A stretch of 64,000 nt of DNA from Bedellia somnulentella (taxonomy: Eukaryota > Arthropoda > Insecta > Lepidoptera > Bedelliidae): positions 5,361,608 to 5,425,607 of the forward strand of contig OY755191.1 of assembly GCA_963576735.1 (NCBI GenBank). Reading direction: 5' to 3'. This document shows positions 60,101 through 64,000 of the stretch, piece by piece; the stretch's first letter is position 1; each line of letters opens with the position of its first letter. The position numbers and the translations under genes were made by a program. A model generated the notes under the pieces. It made no database searches. It worked only from the letters and a program-made list of their open reading frames with translations, and had not been told where the DNA came from.

Positions 60101-61610
60101 TAACTGCTTGTAACTAAATGCACAATTTAGTGTACATACACCCATTTCATCTACTCAAACATATTTTTGTATTTGCTCTACTGTTTATTCCAGCTCACCT
60201 CTGAAATGGCTGAGCCAATTTTAGGAGGACTTTCACTGGTAGATAGCTCCTGTAGTGAGAAGCAACTTTTTTTCTTCTTTTTAGTACTCTTAAATACCAT
60301 TCTTCTTTTAAATAATCTTAAACCCAATGTAGATTTAGTTACGAAGGAATTTATAAGGGATGCAACGTTACGCCTTTTGCCGATATGATACCGATACGCT
60401 TATTAAAAATATTGTTACTTATATTAATCTCGATACCAATACGCATACTGAATAACAAATTGAAGGTAAAATTTATTAAATACAAGTCAAGTTAGAGCGT
60501 GGGGTTTCCCTGATAGCTAAGTTCGTTCATGCCTCTTTGCAACCAAAAATACGAAACAATGCGTGCGTTTACAACATTAAACATTTAATGTGCCTCATTT
60601 GCAAATATTGAAATATTGCCGATATATTGGTATTGTGTTGGTCGCATCCATCATATCATATTTTGTTAATTTATTAAATCTCAAACAGATATTTACCTGC
60701 CAATAGTTTTGCTGCAGCTAGAAGCTCATTCATTAACTCAGTTACATCAGCAGCATTTGACTCATTTTGTTTGATGTAGTTCATTATATCATCCCATGTT
60801 TTAAACCTGAAATTAAATAACAAAATTTCAATGCAAACATGTAAATTAGAAAGTGGCTGCATATAAAACAAACTTTTCTTAAAGAATTTTAATGAGTATG
60901 TGCAAATATGGAAATAATAAAAAAAGAAAATGTCATTGCTGTGTAGCATTGGCTTAGAATAGCACTACCCCATTACTTCCCTTAGGTGATTGTAGTAGGC
61001 GACTAAGGGTATTAGGGCTTCTCAAGGGATTTTTGGGTAATGCAGTTGTTTGCCGTGTAGTGCCAGCTTAGAATGTCGCTACCCCTTTCTACCCACGGGT
61101 GTCGTAAGAGGCGACTAAGGGTATTCGGGCTTTTTATTGGATTTTTGGGCGATGCGGTTGGAGACCCATCACCAAAAACCTTTATTCTTACCCCACTCAA
61201 CTTCCAAAAGTGGCTGAGGAATTTATAATTCCTTAGCTCTGGTTACCCCTTCTAGGGAAATATAGCCGTGAGTATATGTATGTATGTATGTCATTATTGG
61301 TAATGACCAACAACCTTTATTTTCTATCTTTACCCCGTTAACTTCCAAAAGTGGCTGAGAAATTTCTTTTTCTGGAGCTCTGGCTACCTTATTAGGGATT
61401 TAAAGCTGTAAGTAAATGTATTTAGGAATTTAACTTTTTCAAGAACTAAACTAATATATTTAAAAGTTATATTTACCTTTGCAGTTTTTTTGATCTGATG
61501 AAACCAGGCTTCAATAAGTTATCAACGGGCTGCAAACACCTTGGTTTATCAAGCTGAGTATGAGCGCGGAGCGCTCTGGTTATTCTTGGTATTTCCATCA
61601 TGATTTCCAT
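19633..61610 (-). CDS. ASCC3: ASCC3, Ski2/Brr2-like tandem-cassette helicase, complete (39 coding exons)
   Basis: 3'-5' DNA/RNA helicase subunit of the ASC-1 complex; known for ALKBH3-linked alkylation repair and splitting of collided ribosomes. Coding exons, 5' to 3' (high to low): 61610-61477, 60806-60697, 59882-59731, 59072-58803, 57806-57560, 57241-57058, 56662-56517, 56052-55907, 55433-55233, 54479-54287, 51081-50895, 50407-50281, 49840-49557, 47937-47832, 47348-47124, 46690-46601, 45496-45352, 44630-44494, 43467-43291, 41805-41580, 41186-41045, 40739-40628, 39780-39689, 38375-38299, 38096-37876, 37538-37436, 37289-37100, 36666-36513, 34095-33959, 33034-32818, 31008-30850, 30454-30313, 27158-26968, 25370-25180, 24639-24471, 23229-22942, 21899-21765, 21112-20908, 19781-19633. 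The sum is 6,561 nt (2,186 residues; human ASCC3 is ~2,200). Every junction keeps frame. All donors are GT except exon 30, which uses GC. No stop or frameshift was seen; the gene appears functional. Confidence 0.95.
20371..20885 (-). pseudogene. tandem degenerate copies of the 3' part of ASCC3 exon 38 plus its donor
   Basis: Units of ~165 bp repeat the last ~100 bp of exon 38 and ~60 bp of intron: copies at about 20739-20855, 20571-20684 and a broken one at 20400-20520. Each keeps a [13 protein letters not shown] reading and an SSQTG ending; the first two keep a GT donor (ACAGGTAAGG at 20577, AACAGGTAGAT at 20745). A TAG lies in frame upstream in the nearest copy. No acceptor was recognised. 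Confidence 0.8.
21485..21729 (+). repeat. repeat A, reference copy
   Basis: The most abundant repeat of the window, ~245 bp: head GTGTAGTGTCGGCTTAGAAT, then CGTAAGAGGCGACTAACGG, GGGATTTTTGGGCGATGCGG, ACCATC.TTTTCCCCACTCAA, CTCTGGCTACCCCTTCTAGG and tail TATAGCCGTGAGTATATG plus (TATG)n. Conserved inverted pairs (CTGAGGAATT with AATTCCTTAG; GGCTA with TAGCC) predict hairpins. No ORF. Short size and a simple-repeat 3' tail suggest a SINE or the 3' end of a LINE. Here it lies in ASCC3 intron 37. Confidence 0.9.
22056..22262 (-). mobile_element. inverted 3' half of SINE family T
   Basis: Near-perfect reverse copy of 22695-22905. The two make ~210-bp inverted arms around a 430-bp centre. Confidence 0.8.
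22270..22510 (+). mobile_element. LINE family C 3'-end fragment
   Basis: A short frame with [19 protein letters not shown] and [10 protein letters not shown], then the GCTTTGTCAGGATCGTGCAAAG tail shared with the copies at 31085 and 43115. Confidence 0.5.
22565..22905 (+). mobile_element. tRNA-derived SINE family T, longest copy
   Basis: A-box-like CCCAGTGGGTAGAACAC, B-box-like GTGTTCAAATTCTCGG, then a ~260-bp tail with GTGAGGAAACCCACATGGC, GCCCCCTATCACGTGAG and ending CGGGGATATTCGGCGTGAA. It lies immediately 3' of ASCC3 exon 36. Confidence 0.85.
23346..23489. mobile_element. small MITE in ASCC3 intron 35
   Basis: ~25-bp inverted ends (CAATAAACATTGAGCCCGCC versus CAATACACACTGAGTTCGCC), 144 bp in total. 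GC-rich arms in an AT-rich intron. Confidence 0.7.
24096..24365 (+). mobile_element. inverted-repeat element carrying a tRNA-like gene
   Basis: The flanking arms (24120-24172 and 24319-24362) are inverted copies around AAATAAAAGATGTTATTAAAGG. Between them 24247-24319 folds as a 73-nt cloverleaf: acceptor GACACTG/CAGTGTC, D-arm GCTC...GAGC, B box GGTTCGAACCCC. TTTTT at 24324-24328 would stop Pol III. The anticodon loop lacks a canonical U33, so this is a tRNA-like pseudogene and no amino acid can be assigned. Confidence 0.75.
24812..25050 (-). repeat. repeat A, diverged copy
   Basis: Readable from CACGGCATTAATACC to AAGCCGATACTACAC; contains a local inverted repeat GCAGGCTAAGGGT/ACCCTTAGCCTGC. 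Confidence 0.7.
25441..25683 (-). repeat. repeat A, full-length
   Basis: Intact copy in ASCC3 intron 33, close to exon 34, tail CATACATACATA. Confidence 0.9.
26541..26658 (-). pseudogene. partial copy of ASCC3 exon 33 with its donor
   Basis: 118 bp matching the 3' part of exon 33 (26968-27085) and the donor GTATGA. In the exon's frame CAA has become TAA. The other differences are mostly third-position. It lies ~310 bp downstream of the true exon 33. Confidence 0.88.
27241..27471 (-). repeat. repeat A, full-length
   Basis: Near-complete copy ~80 bp 5' of exon 33. Confidence 0.85.
27632..28520. mobile_element. 889-bp element with ~229-bp inverted arms that read as identical
   Basis: The left arm 27632-27860 and right arm 28292-28520 match base for base by eye, starting TAGACTACAGGCCCATGCTG. 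TAA flanks both ends (27629-27631, 28521-28523), a possible 3-bp duplication as in PIF/Harbinger elements. The 430-bp centre has no recognisable gene. Identical arms suggest recent insertion or gene conversion. Confidence 0.85.
28592..29846 (+). mobile_element. mariner element 1
   Basis: The ends CGAGGGGCATGCCAAAAGAA and its inverted partner (CGAGAGGCATGCCAAAAGAA) are flanked by TA. Its 1,255 bp fits mariner size. It lies in the 3.2-kb ASCC3 intron 32. Confidence 0.92.
28728..29806 (+). pseudogene. mariner transposase, broken
   Basis: Cut-and-paste transposase of the Tc1/mariner DD34D family. The frame 28728-29003 has the helix-turn-helix region ([17 protein letters not shown]); the second part begins near 29039 and includes [13 protein letters not shown], where the first catalytic Asp (TGDETW in the family) is Glu. 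A frameshift separates the parts and stops follow at 29393. Inactive. Confidence 0.88.
29850..29998 (+). repeat. dispersed repeat D
   Basis: Contains CTGTGTAGCAACTTAAAATTTG and GTGACACGCTGCTATGTGCG. Related copies are at 31546-31690 (+) and 46085-46290 (-). Nature unknown. Confidence 0.55.
30018..30258 (-). repeat. repeat A, full-length
   Basis: Copy 55 bp upstream, in coordinates, of exon 32; tail (TACA)n. Confidence 0.88.
30313..38375 (-). CDS. ASCC3: ASCC3 exons 24-32: second helicase cassette
   Basis: Walker A APTGSGKT (~1352-1359, exon 25), [10 protein letters not shown] (exon 26), [13 protein letters not shown] and DEIH (~1456-1459, exon 27), [12 protein letters not shown] (exon 28, the STA variant normal for this cassette), [10 protein letters not shown] (exon 29), [10 protein letters not shown] (exon 30), [14 protein letters not shown] and [10 protein letters not shown] (exon 31). 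This is the active cassette in human ASCC3. Exons 25, 27 and 29 each have partial copies in flanking introns. Confidence 0.95.
31085..31250 (+). mobile_element. LINE family C 3'-end fragment
   Basis: AGAATGTGCTCAAAAAGGCAGG ... GAAGAATAAAGAGCATGTATG ... GCCAGGGTCGTGCGAAGA, matching 35640-35720. Confidence 0.6.
31280..31520 (+). repeat. repeat A, full-length
   Basis: Carries the variant hairpin CTGAGGAATT/AATTTCTCAG, where a G-T pair of the common form is G-C. Confidence 0.9.
31546..31690 (+). repeat. dispersed repeat D
   Basis: Diverged copy of 29850-29998; begins GGACCGTACACCCCGCTGTAC. Confidence 0.45.
31691..32817. other. ASCC3 intron 30 remainder, nothing clear
   Basis: AT-rich, no recognisable ORF. 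Contains a short GC-rich patch at 32310-32435 (GCTCCGCTGCGCTACGCTCG; GGGGGCTTTCGCCCCCC hairpin). Confidence 0.4.
33138..33376 (+). repeat. repeat A inside a 21-bp direct duplication
   Basis: Full-length copy. The 21-mer that ends at its head (33116-33136, AACTGGTAAGAAACACATTGC) recurs at ~33566-33586, so the copy plus ~190 bp of unknown DNA sits between direct repeats. Confidence 0.85.
33655..33790 (-). repeat. repeat A, diverged fragment
   Basis: CCCCAGCCACTTTTGGAAGTTGAG and neighbours; the head is missing. Confidence 0.5.
33825..33897 (+). mobile_element. SINE family T 3' tail fragment
   Basis: CCAGGTGACTATAATGTCAC ... GCCACGCCTGTAGGCATATAAAGCG matches the end of the 22905 copy. It is ~60 bp from exon 29. 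Confidence 0.6.
34190..34460 (+). mobile_element. SINE family T copy within the exon 29 array
   Basis: CATGCAGGAGACAAGAGATCAAATCC (B-box-like) then the GTGTGGAAACCCACAT tail; runs into exon 29 copy A. A sister copy is at 34740-35080. Confidence 0.6.
34477..34600 (-). pseudogene. ASCC3 exon 29 copy A
   Basis: ~120 bp with the exon 29 acceptor (CCCAG|GTTCACATC) and an open frame through the NAPTLVFVS end. The SSRRQTR residues and the donor are replaced by SINE-like DNA. Against exon 29 I see four differences in the aligned core, all silent. Offset from exon 29 is 491 bp. Confidence 0.9.
34740..35080 (+). mobile_element. SINE family T copy within the exon 29 array
   Basis: Same organisation as 34190-34460, running into exon 29 copy B; a partial internal duplication repeats the GGTTAATTTATCA block. 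Confidence 0.55.
35088..35232 (-). pseudogene. ASCC3 exon 29 copy B
   Basis: ~140 bp including the acceptor and some upstream intron (TCGGTATTCTAT). Six differences from the exon 29 core, five of them silent and one Asn-to-Ser. The donor end is replaced as in copy A. Offset from copy A is 613 bp. Confidence 0.9.
35247..35481 (+). repeat. repeat A, full-length
   Basis: Abuts exon 29 copy B; tail diverged to ATATATAAATATATA. Confidence 0.88.
35508..35720 (+). mobile_element. LINE family C C-terminus, best copy
   Basis: In frame: [34 protein letters not shown], then a stop and the 3' tail GGCATGTATGAAAAGATG. This is the C-terminal signature of an insect LINE reverse-transcriptase polyprotein. 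Confidence 0.65.
35729..35791 (-). pseudogene. ASCC3 exon 29 copy C, 5' fragment
   Basis: Short piece with the acceptor and first codons of exon 29 plus upstream intron (TATTCTATGTAAT); offset 558 bp from copy B. Confidence 0.75.
35955..36075 (+). mobile_element. SINE family T 3' tail fragment
   Basis: CACTGTCCACGCAAAACGTAGG ... TTCGGGGATAAACGGCGTGAACG matches the 22905 end. Confidence 0.7.
36209..36434. mobile_element. MITE with long inverted arms in ASCC3 intron 28
   Basis: Arms start AAAGAGGCTCAA and contain CATAGAGAGGCATAAAAAAG / inverse. Centre of ~40 bp. No target duplication fixed. Confidence 0.75.
36735..36912 (+). repeat. repeat A, head-truncated diverged copy
   Basis: GCGGTTGGATACCCATCACC to GGGATTTACAGCCGGAAG. 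Confidence 0.65.
36999..37050 (-). pseudogene. 52-bp exact copy of part of ASCC3 exon 27
   Basis: Identical to 37197-37248 (codes [15 protein letters not shown]). Lies in intron 27, 50 bp from the exon's donor. Confidence 0.9.
37629..37666 (-). pseudogene. short copy of part of ASCC3 exon 25
   Basis: ATCTGCGTTTGGATCGGATTG matches exon 25 near 37996, with flanking CAGACAATGGAA/CAGACAGTGGAA. Lies in intron 25. Confidence 0.7.
38400..39060 (+). mobile_element. Jockey/CR1-like LINE reverse-transcriptase fragment
   Basis: Frames give [31 protein letters not shown], then [13 protein letters not shown] where the catalytic YADD-type box is YAHD, and [12 protein letters not shown]. Later frames add [10 protein letters not shown]. 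Stops and frameshifts; inactive. On the opposite strand to ASCC3, in intron 23. Confidence 0.85.
39156..39300 (+). mobile_element. tRNA-like element, 5'-truncated copy
   Basis: Keeps the tRNA-like 3' part (TTCAGTTGGCAGAGCGACGG to CCAGTGTC at 39219), a TTTTT run and the complete right arm with CCCCACATGAGGAATTCATG. Confidence 0.75.
39500..39660 (+). repeat. repeat A, diverged copy
   Basis: GGGCTATGTGGCCTGATACC ... AAAGTGGCTGCTGAAG ... GAGATTTATAGCCGTGAAG. Confidence 0.5.
39689..46690 (-). CDS. ASCC3: ASCC3 exons 16-23: winged-helix/Sec63 unit 1
   Basis: Begins with [25 protein letters not shown], then [13 protein letters not shown], the [16 protein letters not shown] helical unit, and the FN3/Sec63-type [12 protein letters not shown] ... 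FWIWVEDPE and [11 protein letters not shown] segments. This unit supports the first cassette in Brr2-family helicases. Intron 17 contains a degenerate copy of part of exon 18. Confidence 0.93.
40322..40570 (+). repeat. repeat A, full-length
   Basis: GATCTTAAGAGGCGACTAAGGG variant, ending 58 bp before exon 22. Confidence 0.88.
42055..42292 (+). repeat. repeat A, full-length
   Basis: Copy in ASCC3 intron 19, tail (TATG)n. Confidence 0.9.
42300..42625 (+). repeat. LINE 3'-UTR-like segment
   Basis: AATGGGTCCTGACTGAAAATC ... AAGCTGAGGCAGGACC ... ending GTGAATAAATGTCTCTTCTTC; a C-shaped inverted pair GGTCCTGAC/... and AT-rich end resemble non-LTR element tails. Not proven. Confidence 0.4.
42890..42930 (+). 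repeat. tRNA-like fragment
   Basis: GTCTAGTTGGTAGGATCTG (A-box-like) and GGTCGCGGTTTCGAATTG (B-box-like) only 30 bp apart; a decayed SINE head. Confidence 0.45.
43115..43285 (-). mobile_element. LINE family C 3'-end fragment
   Basis: Minus-strand C-terminus and tail; abuts the donor of ASCC3 exon 19, so intron 19 starts inside the element. Confidence 0.6.
43686..43862. repeat. dispersed repeat E
   Basis: TAGTACGAGCGGTGTTTAAAC ... TTACGCACTTACTTAGTATCG, ~90% matched at 58561-58713. No ORF; nature unknown. Confidence 0.7.
44038..44284 (+). repeat. repeat A, full-length
   Basis: Copy with a small internal duplication (GGGCTTTTAATTTATGGGCG) between exons 18 and 19. Confidence 0.88.
44925..45008 (-). 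pseudogene. partial copy of ASCC3 exon 18
   Basis: ~84 bp matching the first part of exon 18 (CTAGGCCGC...GCGAACCGCCAT) with ~10 differences including a 1-bp insertion that breaks frame. Lies in intron 17, ~300 bp upstream of exon 18. Confidence 0.88.
45065..45240 (+). mobile_element. tRNA-derived SINE family T
   Basis: A box TAGCTTAATGGGTAGAAT, B box GGGTTCAAACCCC, then TTATCATGGTTGTTAACG and GTGAGGAAACCCACAT. Truncated 3'. Confidence 0.8.
45545..45840 (+). mobile_element. LINE family C 3'-end fragment
   Basis: GGAGAGAATTGATTCAACGG ... GAAGACGACCACGGACAACC ... AATGTGCTCAAAAAGACAGG ... ATGGGTATAAATGGTGTGAG; frames broken. A second short piece lies at 45905-45985. Confidence 0.6.
46085..46290 (-). 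repeat. dispersed repeat D
   Basis: Inverse copy of 29850-29998, longest of the three. Confidence 0.5.
47124..55433 (-). CDS. ASCC3: ASCC3 exons 9-15: first helicase cassette
   Basis: The first RecA-like pair. Walker A APTGAGKT (residues ~497-504, exon 9), Ia [10 protein letters not shown] and [12 protein letters not shown] (exon 10), Walker B DEVH (~609-612) and SAT motif GLSATLPNY (exon 11), FVHARNAT (exon 13), [14 protein letters not shown] (exon 14) and motif [14 protein letters not shown] (exon 15). All ATPase residues are intact. Intron 10 (51082-54286) is enlarged by a palindrome and a Helitron fragment; intron 13 carries a mariner. Confidence 0.95.
47432..47619 (-). repeat. repeat A, head-truncated
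   Basis: From (TACATA) tail to CCGTTAGTCGC; the first ~50 bp are absent. Confidence 0.85.
48060..49352 (-). mobile_element. mariner element 2
   Basis: The inverted ends share CTGTGTA..AAGTATCGGGAAT(T/A)TGTCAATAAA and are flanked by TA (48058-48059, 49353-49354); the left end has a 2-bp insertion. 1,293 bp, in ASCC3 intron 13. Confidence 0.9.
48090..49140 (-). pseudogene. mariner transposase with two nonsense codons
   Basis: DD34D transposase. N-terminal DNA-binding part ([25 protein letters not shown]), then catalytic [11 protein letters not shown] (first Asp), HHDNAPSHT (second) and [12 protein letters not shown] (third), all present. A TGA follows the DMVS residues before ASTDPTF (~48722), and a TAA replaces the Tyr of the usual YSPDLAPSD box (~48312). 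Otherwise better preserved than mariner 1. Confidence 0.9.
50695..50825 (+). mobile_element. SINE family T tail fragment, diverged
   Basis: GAAAATACATGGCTGAGCTA ... AAAAGGCCTGCCTTTTATAA ... CATGCCAAAATGTTGGTACT. Confidence 0.5.
51189..51436 (+). repeat. repeat A, full-length
   Basis: Variant with the AATTTCTCAG hairpin side; just 5' of exon 11 (ASCC3 intron 10). Confidence 0.9.
51447..51645 (-). repeat. repeat A, diverged copy
   Basis: ACTCGGCTATAAATATC ... CAATACCCTTAGTCGACTCG ... GAGCTGACACTACATAG; convergent with the copy before it. Confidence 0.65.
51891..52552. mobile_element. 662-bp palindromic element with repeat A in both arms
   Basis: The arms 51891-52182 and 52259-52552 are inverted copies (a few percent mismatch) around a 76-bp loop. 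Outer ends are TACTAGCAGCCCGTCCCGGC and its complement. Each arm contains repeat A: plus at 52017-52182, minus at 52183-52424 (the loop is the 3' end of the second copy). Confidence 0.88.
52644..52736 (+). repeat. repeat A, 3' fragment
   Basis: ACTTCCAAAAGTGGCTGAGG to GCCGTGAGTATATG and (TATG)n. Directly before it, CGACACTACACAGCAG is an inverted copy of the head. Confidence 0.8.
52813..53165 (-). pseudogene. Helitron Rep/helicase C-terminal fragment
   Basis: Pif1-like helicase end of a rolling-circle transposon: [40 protein letters not shown] (motif V-like), then [19 protein letters not shown] (motif VI-like), stop TAA. The N-terminal Rep and most of the helicase are missing. Confidence 0.88.
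53190..53780 (+). repeat. dispersed repeat with (CAAA)n and an ATATTAGTATAGAT end
   Basis: Contains TAACACCTTGGGTTACAT, AATATAGCCTATGTCACTCG, CCGTCCAGTAGTTTTGGAGCC, (CAAA)n and CCTCTTTATAATATTAGTAT. This ending is widespread in insect repeats; the family is not assigned. Confidence 0.55.
53979..54230 (+). repeat. repeat A, full-length
   Basis: Head slightly altered (TTGTGTCGGC). Contains a duplicated GGAGTGGAGACC. 56 bp from exon 10. Confidence 0.9.
54722..54969 (+). repeat. repeat A, full-length
   Basis: Copy in ASCC3 intron 9. Confidence 0.9.
55552..55781 (+). repeat. repeat A, full-length
   Basis: GATCGTAAGAGGCAACTAAGGG variant in intron 8; ~12 bp missing before CTGAGG. Confidence 0.88.
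55907..61610 (-). CDS. ASCC3: ASCC3 exons 1-8: N-terminal region
   Basis: Residues 1-463. The start [16 protein letters not shown] is the first Met and aligns in position with the short Met-led LTGALR-type start of ASCC3. Exon 5 carries the helical [14 protein letters not shown] ... [19 protein letters not shown] segment and exon 6 the conserved [11 protein letters not shown] followed by a Lys/Glu-rich linker. In the human protein this region binds ASCC2. The 5' end of the transcript is unknown: TTGATAG directly precedes the ATG and could be a splice acceptor of an upstream UTR exon. Confidence 0.9.
57871..58485 (+). mobile_element. two tandem ~300-bp units, each with a tRNA-like gene
   Basis: Units 57871-58171 and 58172-58471, then the first 14 bp of a third. 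Each includes GTTAGACGATCTCAACATTTG, then the tRNA-like part at 58048-58119 and 58349-58420. The first has acceptor GACACGG/CTGTGTC, D-stem GCTC/GAGC and a perfect T-stem GCGGG/CCCGC around TTCGATT. TTTTT follows both within ~8 nt. The units differ at only a few sites, so the duplication is recent. Confidence 0.88.
58561..58713. repeat. dispersed repeat E
   Basis: Same orientation as the copy at 43686-43862, ending 90 bp before ASCC3 exon 4. Confidence 0.7.
59340..59653 (+). repeat. LINE 3'-UTR-like tail with (AATA)n
   Basis: AT-rich, ending TGTGTGCATGCCTAATAAATAAATAAAT; resembles the tail ending at 2395. Confidence 0.5.
60951..61047 (+). repeat. repeat A, 5' fragment
   Basis: Head to GGGTAATGCAGTTG, interrupted by the next copy. 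Confidence 0.8.
61054..61290 (+). repeat. repeat A, near full-length, inserted in tandem
   Basis: Lacks the ACCATCTTTT segment. The pieces before (60951-61047) and after (61293-61425) could be one older copy split by this one. Confidence 0.85.
61293..61425 (+). repeat. repeat A, 3' fragment
   Basis: TAATGACCAACAACCTTTATT to GGGATTTAAAGCTGTAAG; continues in register from 61047. Confidence 0.7.
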
Positions 61611-62800
61611 CTATCAATAGAACAAACAATTTTTATTTTTCTCAATCATTCAAATAACAACACTTTGATCTTAGGTCTAGCTTTGGTTTAAATAATAAAA
61701 GTTCATACATCTATATGTCTAACAAGAGGCTAATGAAAATAAAATAAAAGATTTATAAGAGATTTATTTGCTATCAATATATACATATAATTTGAATTAT
61801 CAAGAGCCAAAATAATAGCAGATCCGTTTAAATTGGTCTAAATACTTGACAGTTTTACATGCTGTGGGATAGTAAATATTAATTACAAAAAACATTATTG
61901 TGAAGTGAATAAATATTGAAGATAATACCTATAGTGGTTCATAATATTAATATCAATTACTAATTAAGACTACCTATATTAATTAAATTTGTGAAATACA
62001 AAGAAAATAATGTAAACTATTTATTTATCAAAAAACTAGGAAAGAGATTTGTTAGGCTAAGTTGAGAATTTGTTACTATGGTTAAAGTTTAGGCTTCCGG
62101 GAAAGTAGCAAGTTATTTAAGTAGGCTGCATGATACGATCCTTTATATTCTTGCTTGAGAAGTTTTTAAAGCAAGTTGGTAGAAGAAAACTGGTGGTTGG
62201 CATTGTAATTAGGTTACTAGGAAAGTTATTGTAAACTTACAACTTCAATATATACAATTCCAAATGGAAAATATAATAATTTTAATCACAAGAACTCTAT
62301 CAATATGTTTAATGTATTTAAATTATTTAAAAACACTAAAAAAGTTATTATATTCTCTTAGCGAAAAATGTAAACATGTCACAAGTCACTTTGCAATTGT
62401 TTTTTTCAAATATATGGCGCTTATTTATCGTTCAGGTTGACAGGTAATTTCACATCTGCCAGTGGCAGTAAAGTTACATAGATTCATTAAAATTTCAGTA
62501 AAAGTCTGCTTATATTAACAAACAAACGAGGGAACAAATACTATTCTTAACTTATTCTCAGACTGTTTTATTTCACACGATTTTTAGGTAAGGCGTAAAG
62601 TGTGAAGATGAAAAGGGCTAATAATATCTACGAAATATAATAGAAAAATTGCATTACCAAACTATCATCGCCTGCATTACCACGATTACAACCTATACAA
62701 ACACGCTAGAATGGTGTTACATGGGTTATCTGTTTGACTCTTATTCTGCTCACAAACTTATATTGCATCATACCACACACACATACACTCTGTCTTCTTT
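61611..62800. promoter_or_regulatory. 5' flank of ASCC3
   Basis: AT-rich, no ORF or repeat recognised. It must contain the ASCC3 promoter and perhaps a 5'UTR exon, but no motif can be singled out. Confidence 0.35.
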
Positions 62801-63049
62801 TACATACATACATACATATTTTCACGGCTATAAATCCCTTGAAGGGGTAGCCAGAGCTTGGGAATTAGAAATTCCTCAGCCACTTTTGAAAGGTGCGTGG
62901 GGAAAAGATGGTGAAATAAAGGTTGTTGGTGATGGGTCTCCAACCGCATCGCCCAAAAATCCCTTAAAAGCCCCAATACCGTTAGTCGTCTCTTACGTAC
63001 ACCCACCGGAAGAAATGGGGTAGAGCTATTCTAAGCCGACACTACACAG
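62801..63049 (-). repeat. repeat A, full-length
   Basis: Intact copy, tail (TACA)n, upstream of ASCC3. Confidence 0.9.
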
Positions 63050-63221
63050 CACTGTCTCCTCTTCTTTCAGAGTTTTTTAAATTCTCATCTCAAGTATCAC
63101 ATACAGTTTGACTTTTTGTGATCTGAAAATGCCTAGCGTATTTTAATCATTTAAAAGAGTCAGATTACTACGTCGTCACATGGAAACCAATTGCGGTATT
63201 CACTGCAATTTTCAGTTAGTT

Positions 63222-63440
63222 TTTTGTGCCAGCTTAGAATGTCACTACCCCTACTACCTACGGCTACGGGTGTCGTAAGAGGCGACTAACGGTATGGGGC
63301 ATTCTGAAGTGGTTTTTGGGCGATGCGGTTGGAGACCCATCACCAACGATACTTTATTTCTACCATCTTGTCCCCCTATCAACTTCCAAATATAGGTGCT
63401 ACCCCTTTTTGGTATATAGTGCCGTGAGTTCATGTATGTC
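63222..63440 (+). repeat. repeat A, diverged copy
   Basis: TGCCAGCTTAGAATGTCAC head and a tail with a duplicated GCCGTGAGTTCATGTATGTC. Confidence 0.75.
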
Positions 63441-63462
63441 GTTATGCCGTGAGTTCATGTAT

Positions 63463-63890
63463 GTCGTATTACGTCAGCGGTCTTTATTACATGTGCCTCA
63501 GGCCAGAACCAACTACAGGCAGAATTCATTTACAATACGAGTTTCTAGGGAATATAATGAAATTCAAAATGATTTCGACATATTTAACTCCAGCATTTCA
63601 GCAATTAAGCGATTACTTACCAATTCATTTTTTCAAAACATTTAAGTTAATTATTTTTATATTTTTCTTATTTAGCAATAATTAATTTAGTTTTTAGTGT
63701 TGTTACCGTTATTTCTATTGTTCTCAGTCTGTTATTTGAATTTTCTTTTAGTCTGTAAGTTGTTGTTTTCTAGTTTTTATTGTTATAGGTGGAGATTTTT
63801 AATTGGCATTGCACTGTTTACTTTATTGTTTAGTTAATGTATACGCTGTAAATCTTCCAAATAAAATAAAATAAAATAAATAAATAAAAT
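63463..63890 (+). mobile_element. Jockey/CR1-like LINE C-terminus and 3'UTR
   Basis: Frame with PQARTNYRQNSFTIRVSREYNEI and FNSSISAIKRLLTNSFF, the usual C-terminal end of insect non-LTR polyproteins, then a stop, AT-rich UTR and TCTTCCAAATAAAATAAAAT tail. Confidence 0.7.
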
Positions 63891-64000
63891 GTATGAATGT
63901 TTCTTTGAAATAAAGTGGAAGCAAACGGCCAAGTATGAACCCACTTTACGCATGAAGGGTTACGAACCATTATAAGTACGTTGTGCAGTTTTTTTTTTTT

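Noticed and set aside
62649..63023. 124-residue plus-strand ORF
   Set aside because: Its 3' two thirds is antisense to a repeat A copy and the rest is low-complexity; no conserved features.

Overview
The window is eukaryotic and reads as an insect chromosome segment, most likely from a moth or butterfly. Genes have many short exons bounded by GT...AG introns, intergenic and intronic DNA is AT-rich, and mariner, hAT-like, RTE and Jockey-like LINE, Helitron and tRNA-derived SINE remnants are everywhere. The lepidopteran assignment is inference from this repeat style; the gene content only shows an insect-type animal genome.

Layout: (1) 78-2885, + strand: the last two coding exons of a gene that looks like an NXF-family mRNA export factor (C-terminal TAP-C/UBA-like end). 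(2) 2886-8812: a nest of mobile elements, including a transposon with long terminal inverted repeats and an 8-bp target duplication that was itself hit by a 5'-truncated RTE LINE with an 11-bp target duplication. (3) 8813-9361, - strand: a two-exon FKBP2-type ER peptidyl-prolyl isomerase. (4) 10976-16359, + strand: a five-exon THAP-domain, P-element/THAP9-type transposase gene with all recognisable catalytic motifs and one frameshift. (5) 17679-18941, + strand: single-exon ALG2 mannosyltransferase. (6) 19633-61610, - strand: a complete ASCC3 helicase gene (39 coding exons, 2,186 residues, every splice phase consistent), convergent with ALG2; its introns carry most of the repeats. (7) 61611-64000: upstream flank with repeats and the C-terminal end of a Jockey/CR1-like LINE.

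The genes are ordinary housekeeping genes (ribosome-quality-control/alkylation-repair helicase, N-glycan assembly, ER folding, probable RNA export) and do not form a pathway or operon. The unusual part is the structure around them. ASCC3 introns contain degraded partial copies of at least six of its own exons (18, 25, 27, 29, 33, 38), two as tandem arrays. A ~245-bp structured repeat with a (TATG)n tail occurs in well over 30 copies. There are several large inverted repeats (one with arms of about 229 bp that I read as identical), and a repeat family carries a 72-73-nt tRNA-like cloverleaf followed by a T-run. I found no CRISPR array, operon or bacterial feature.
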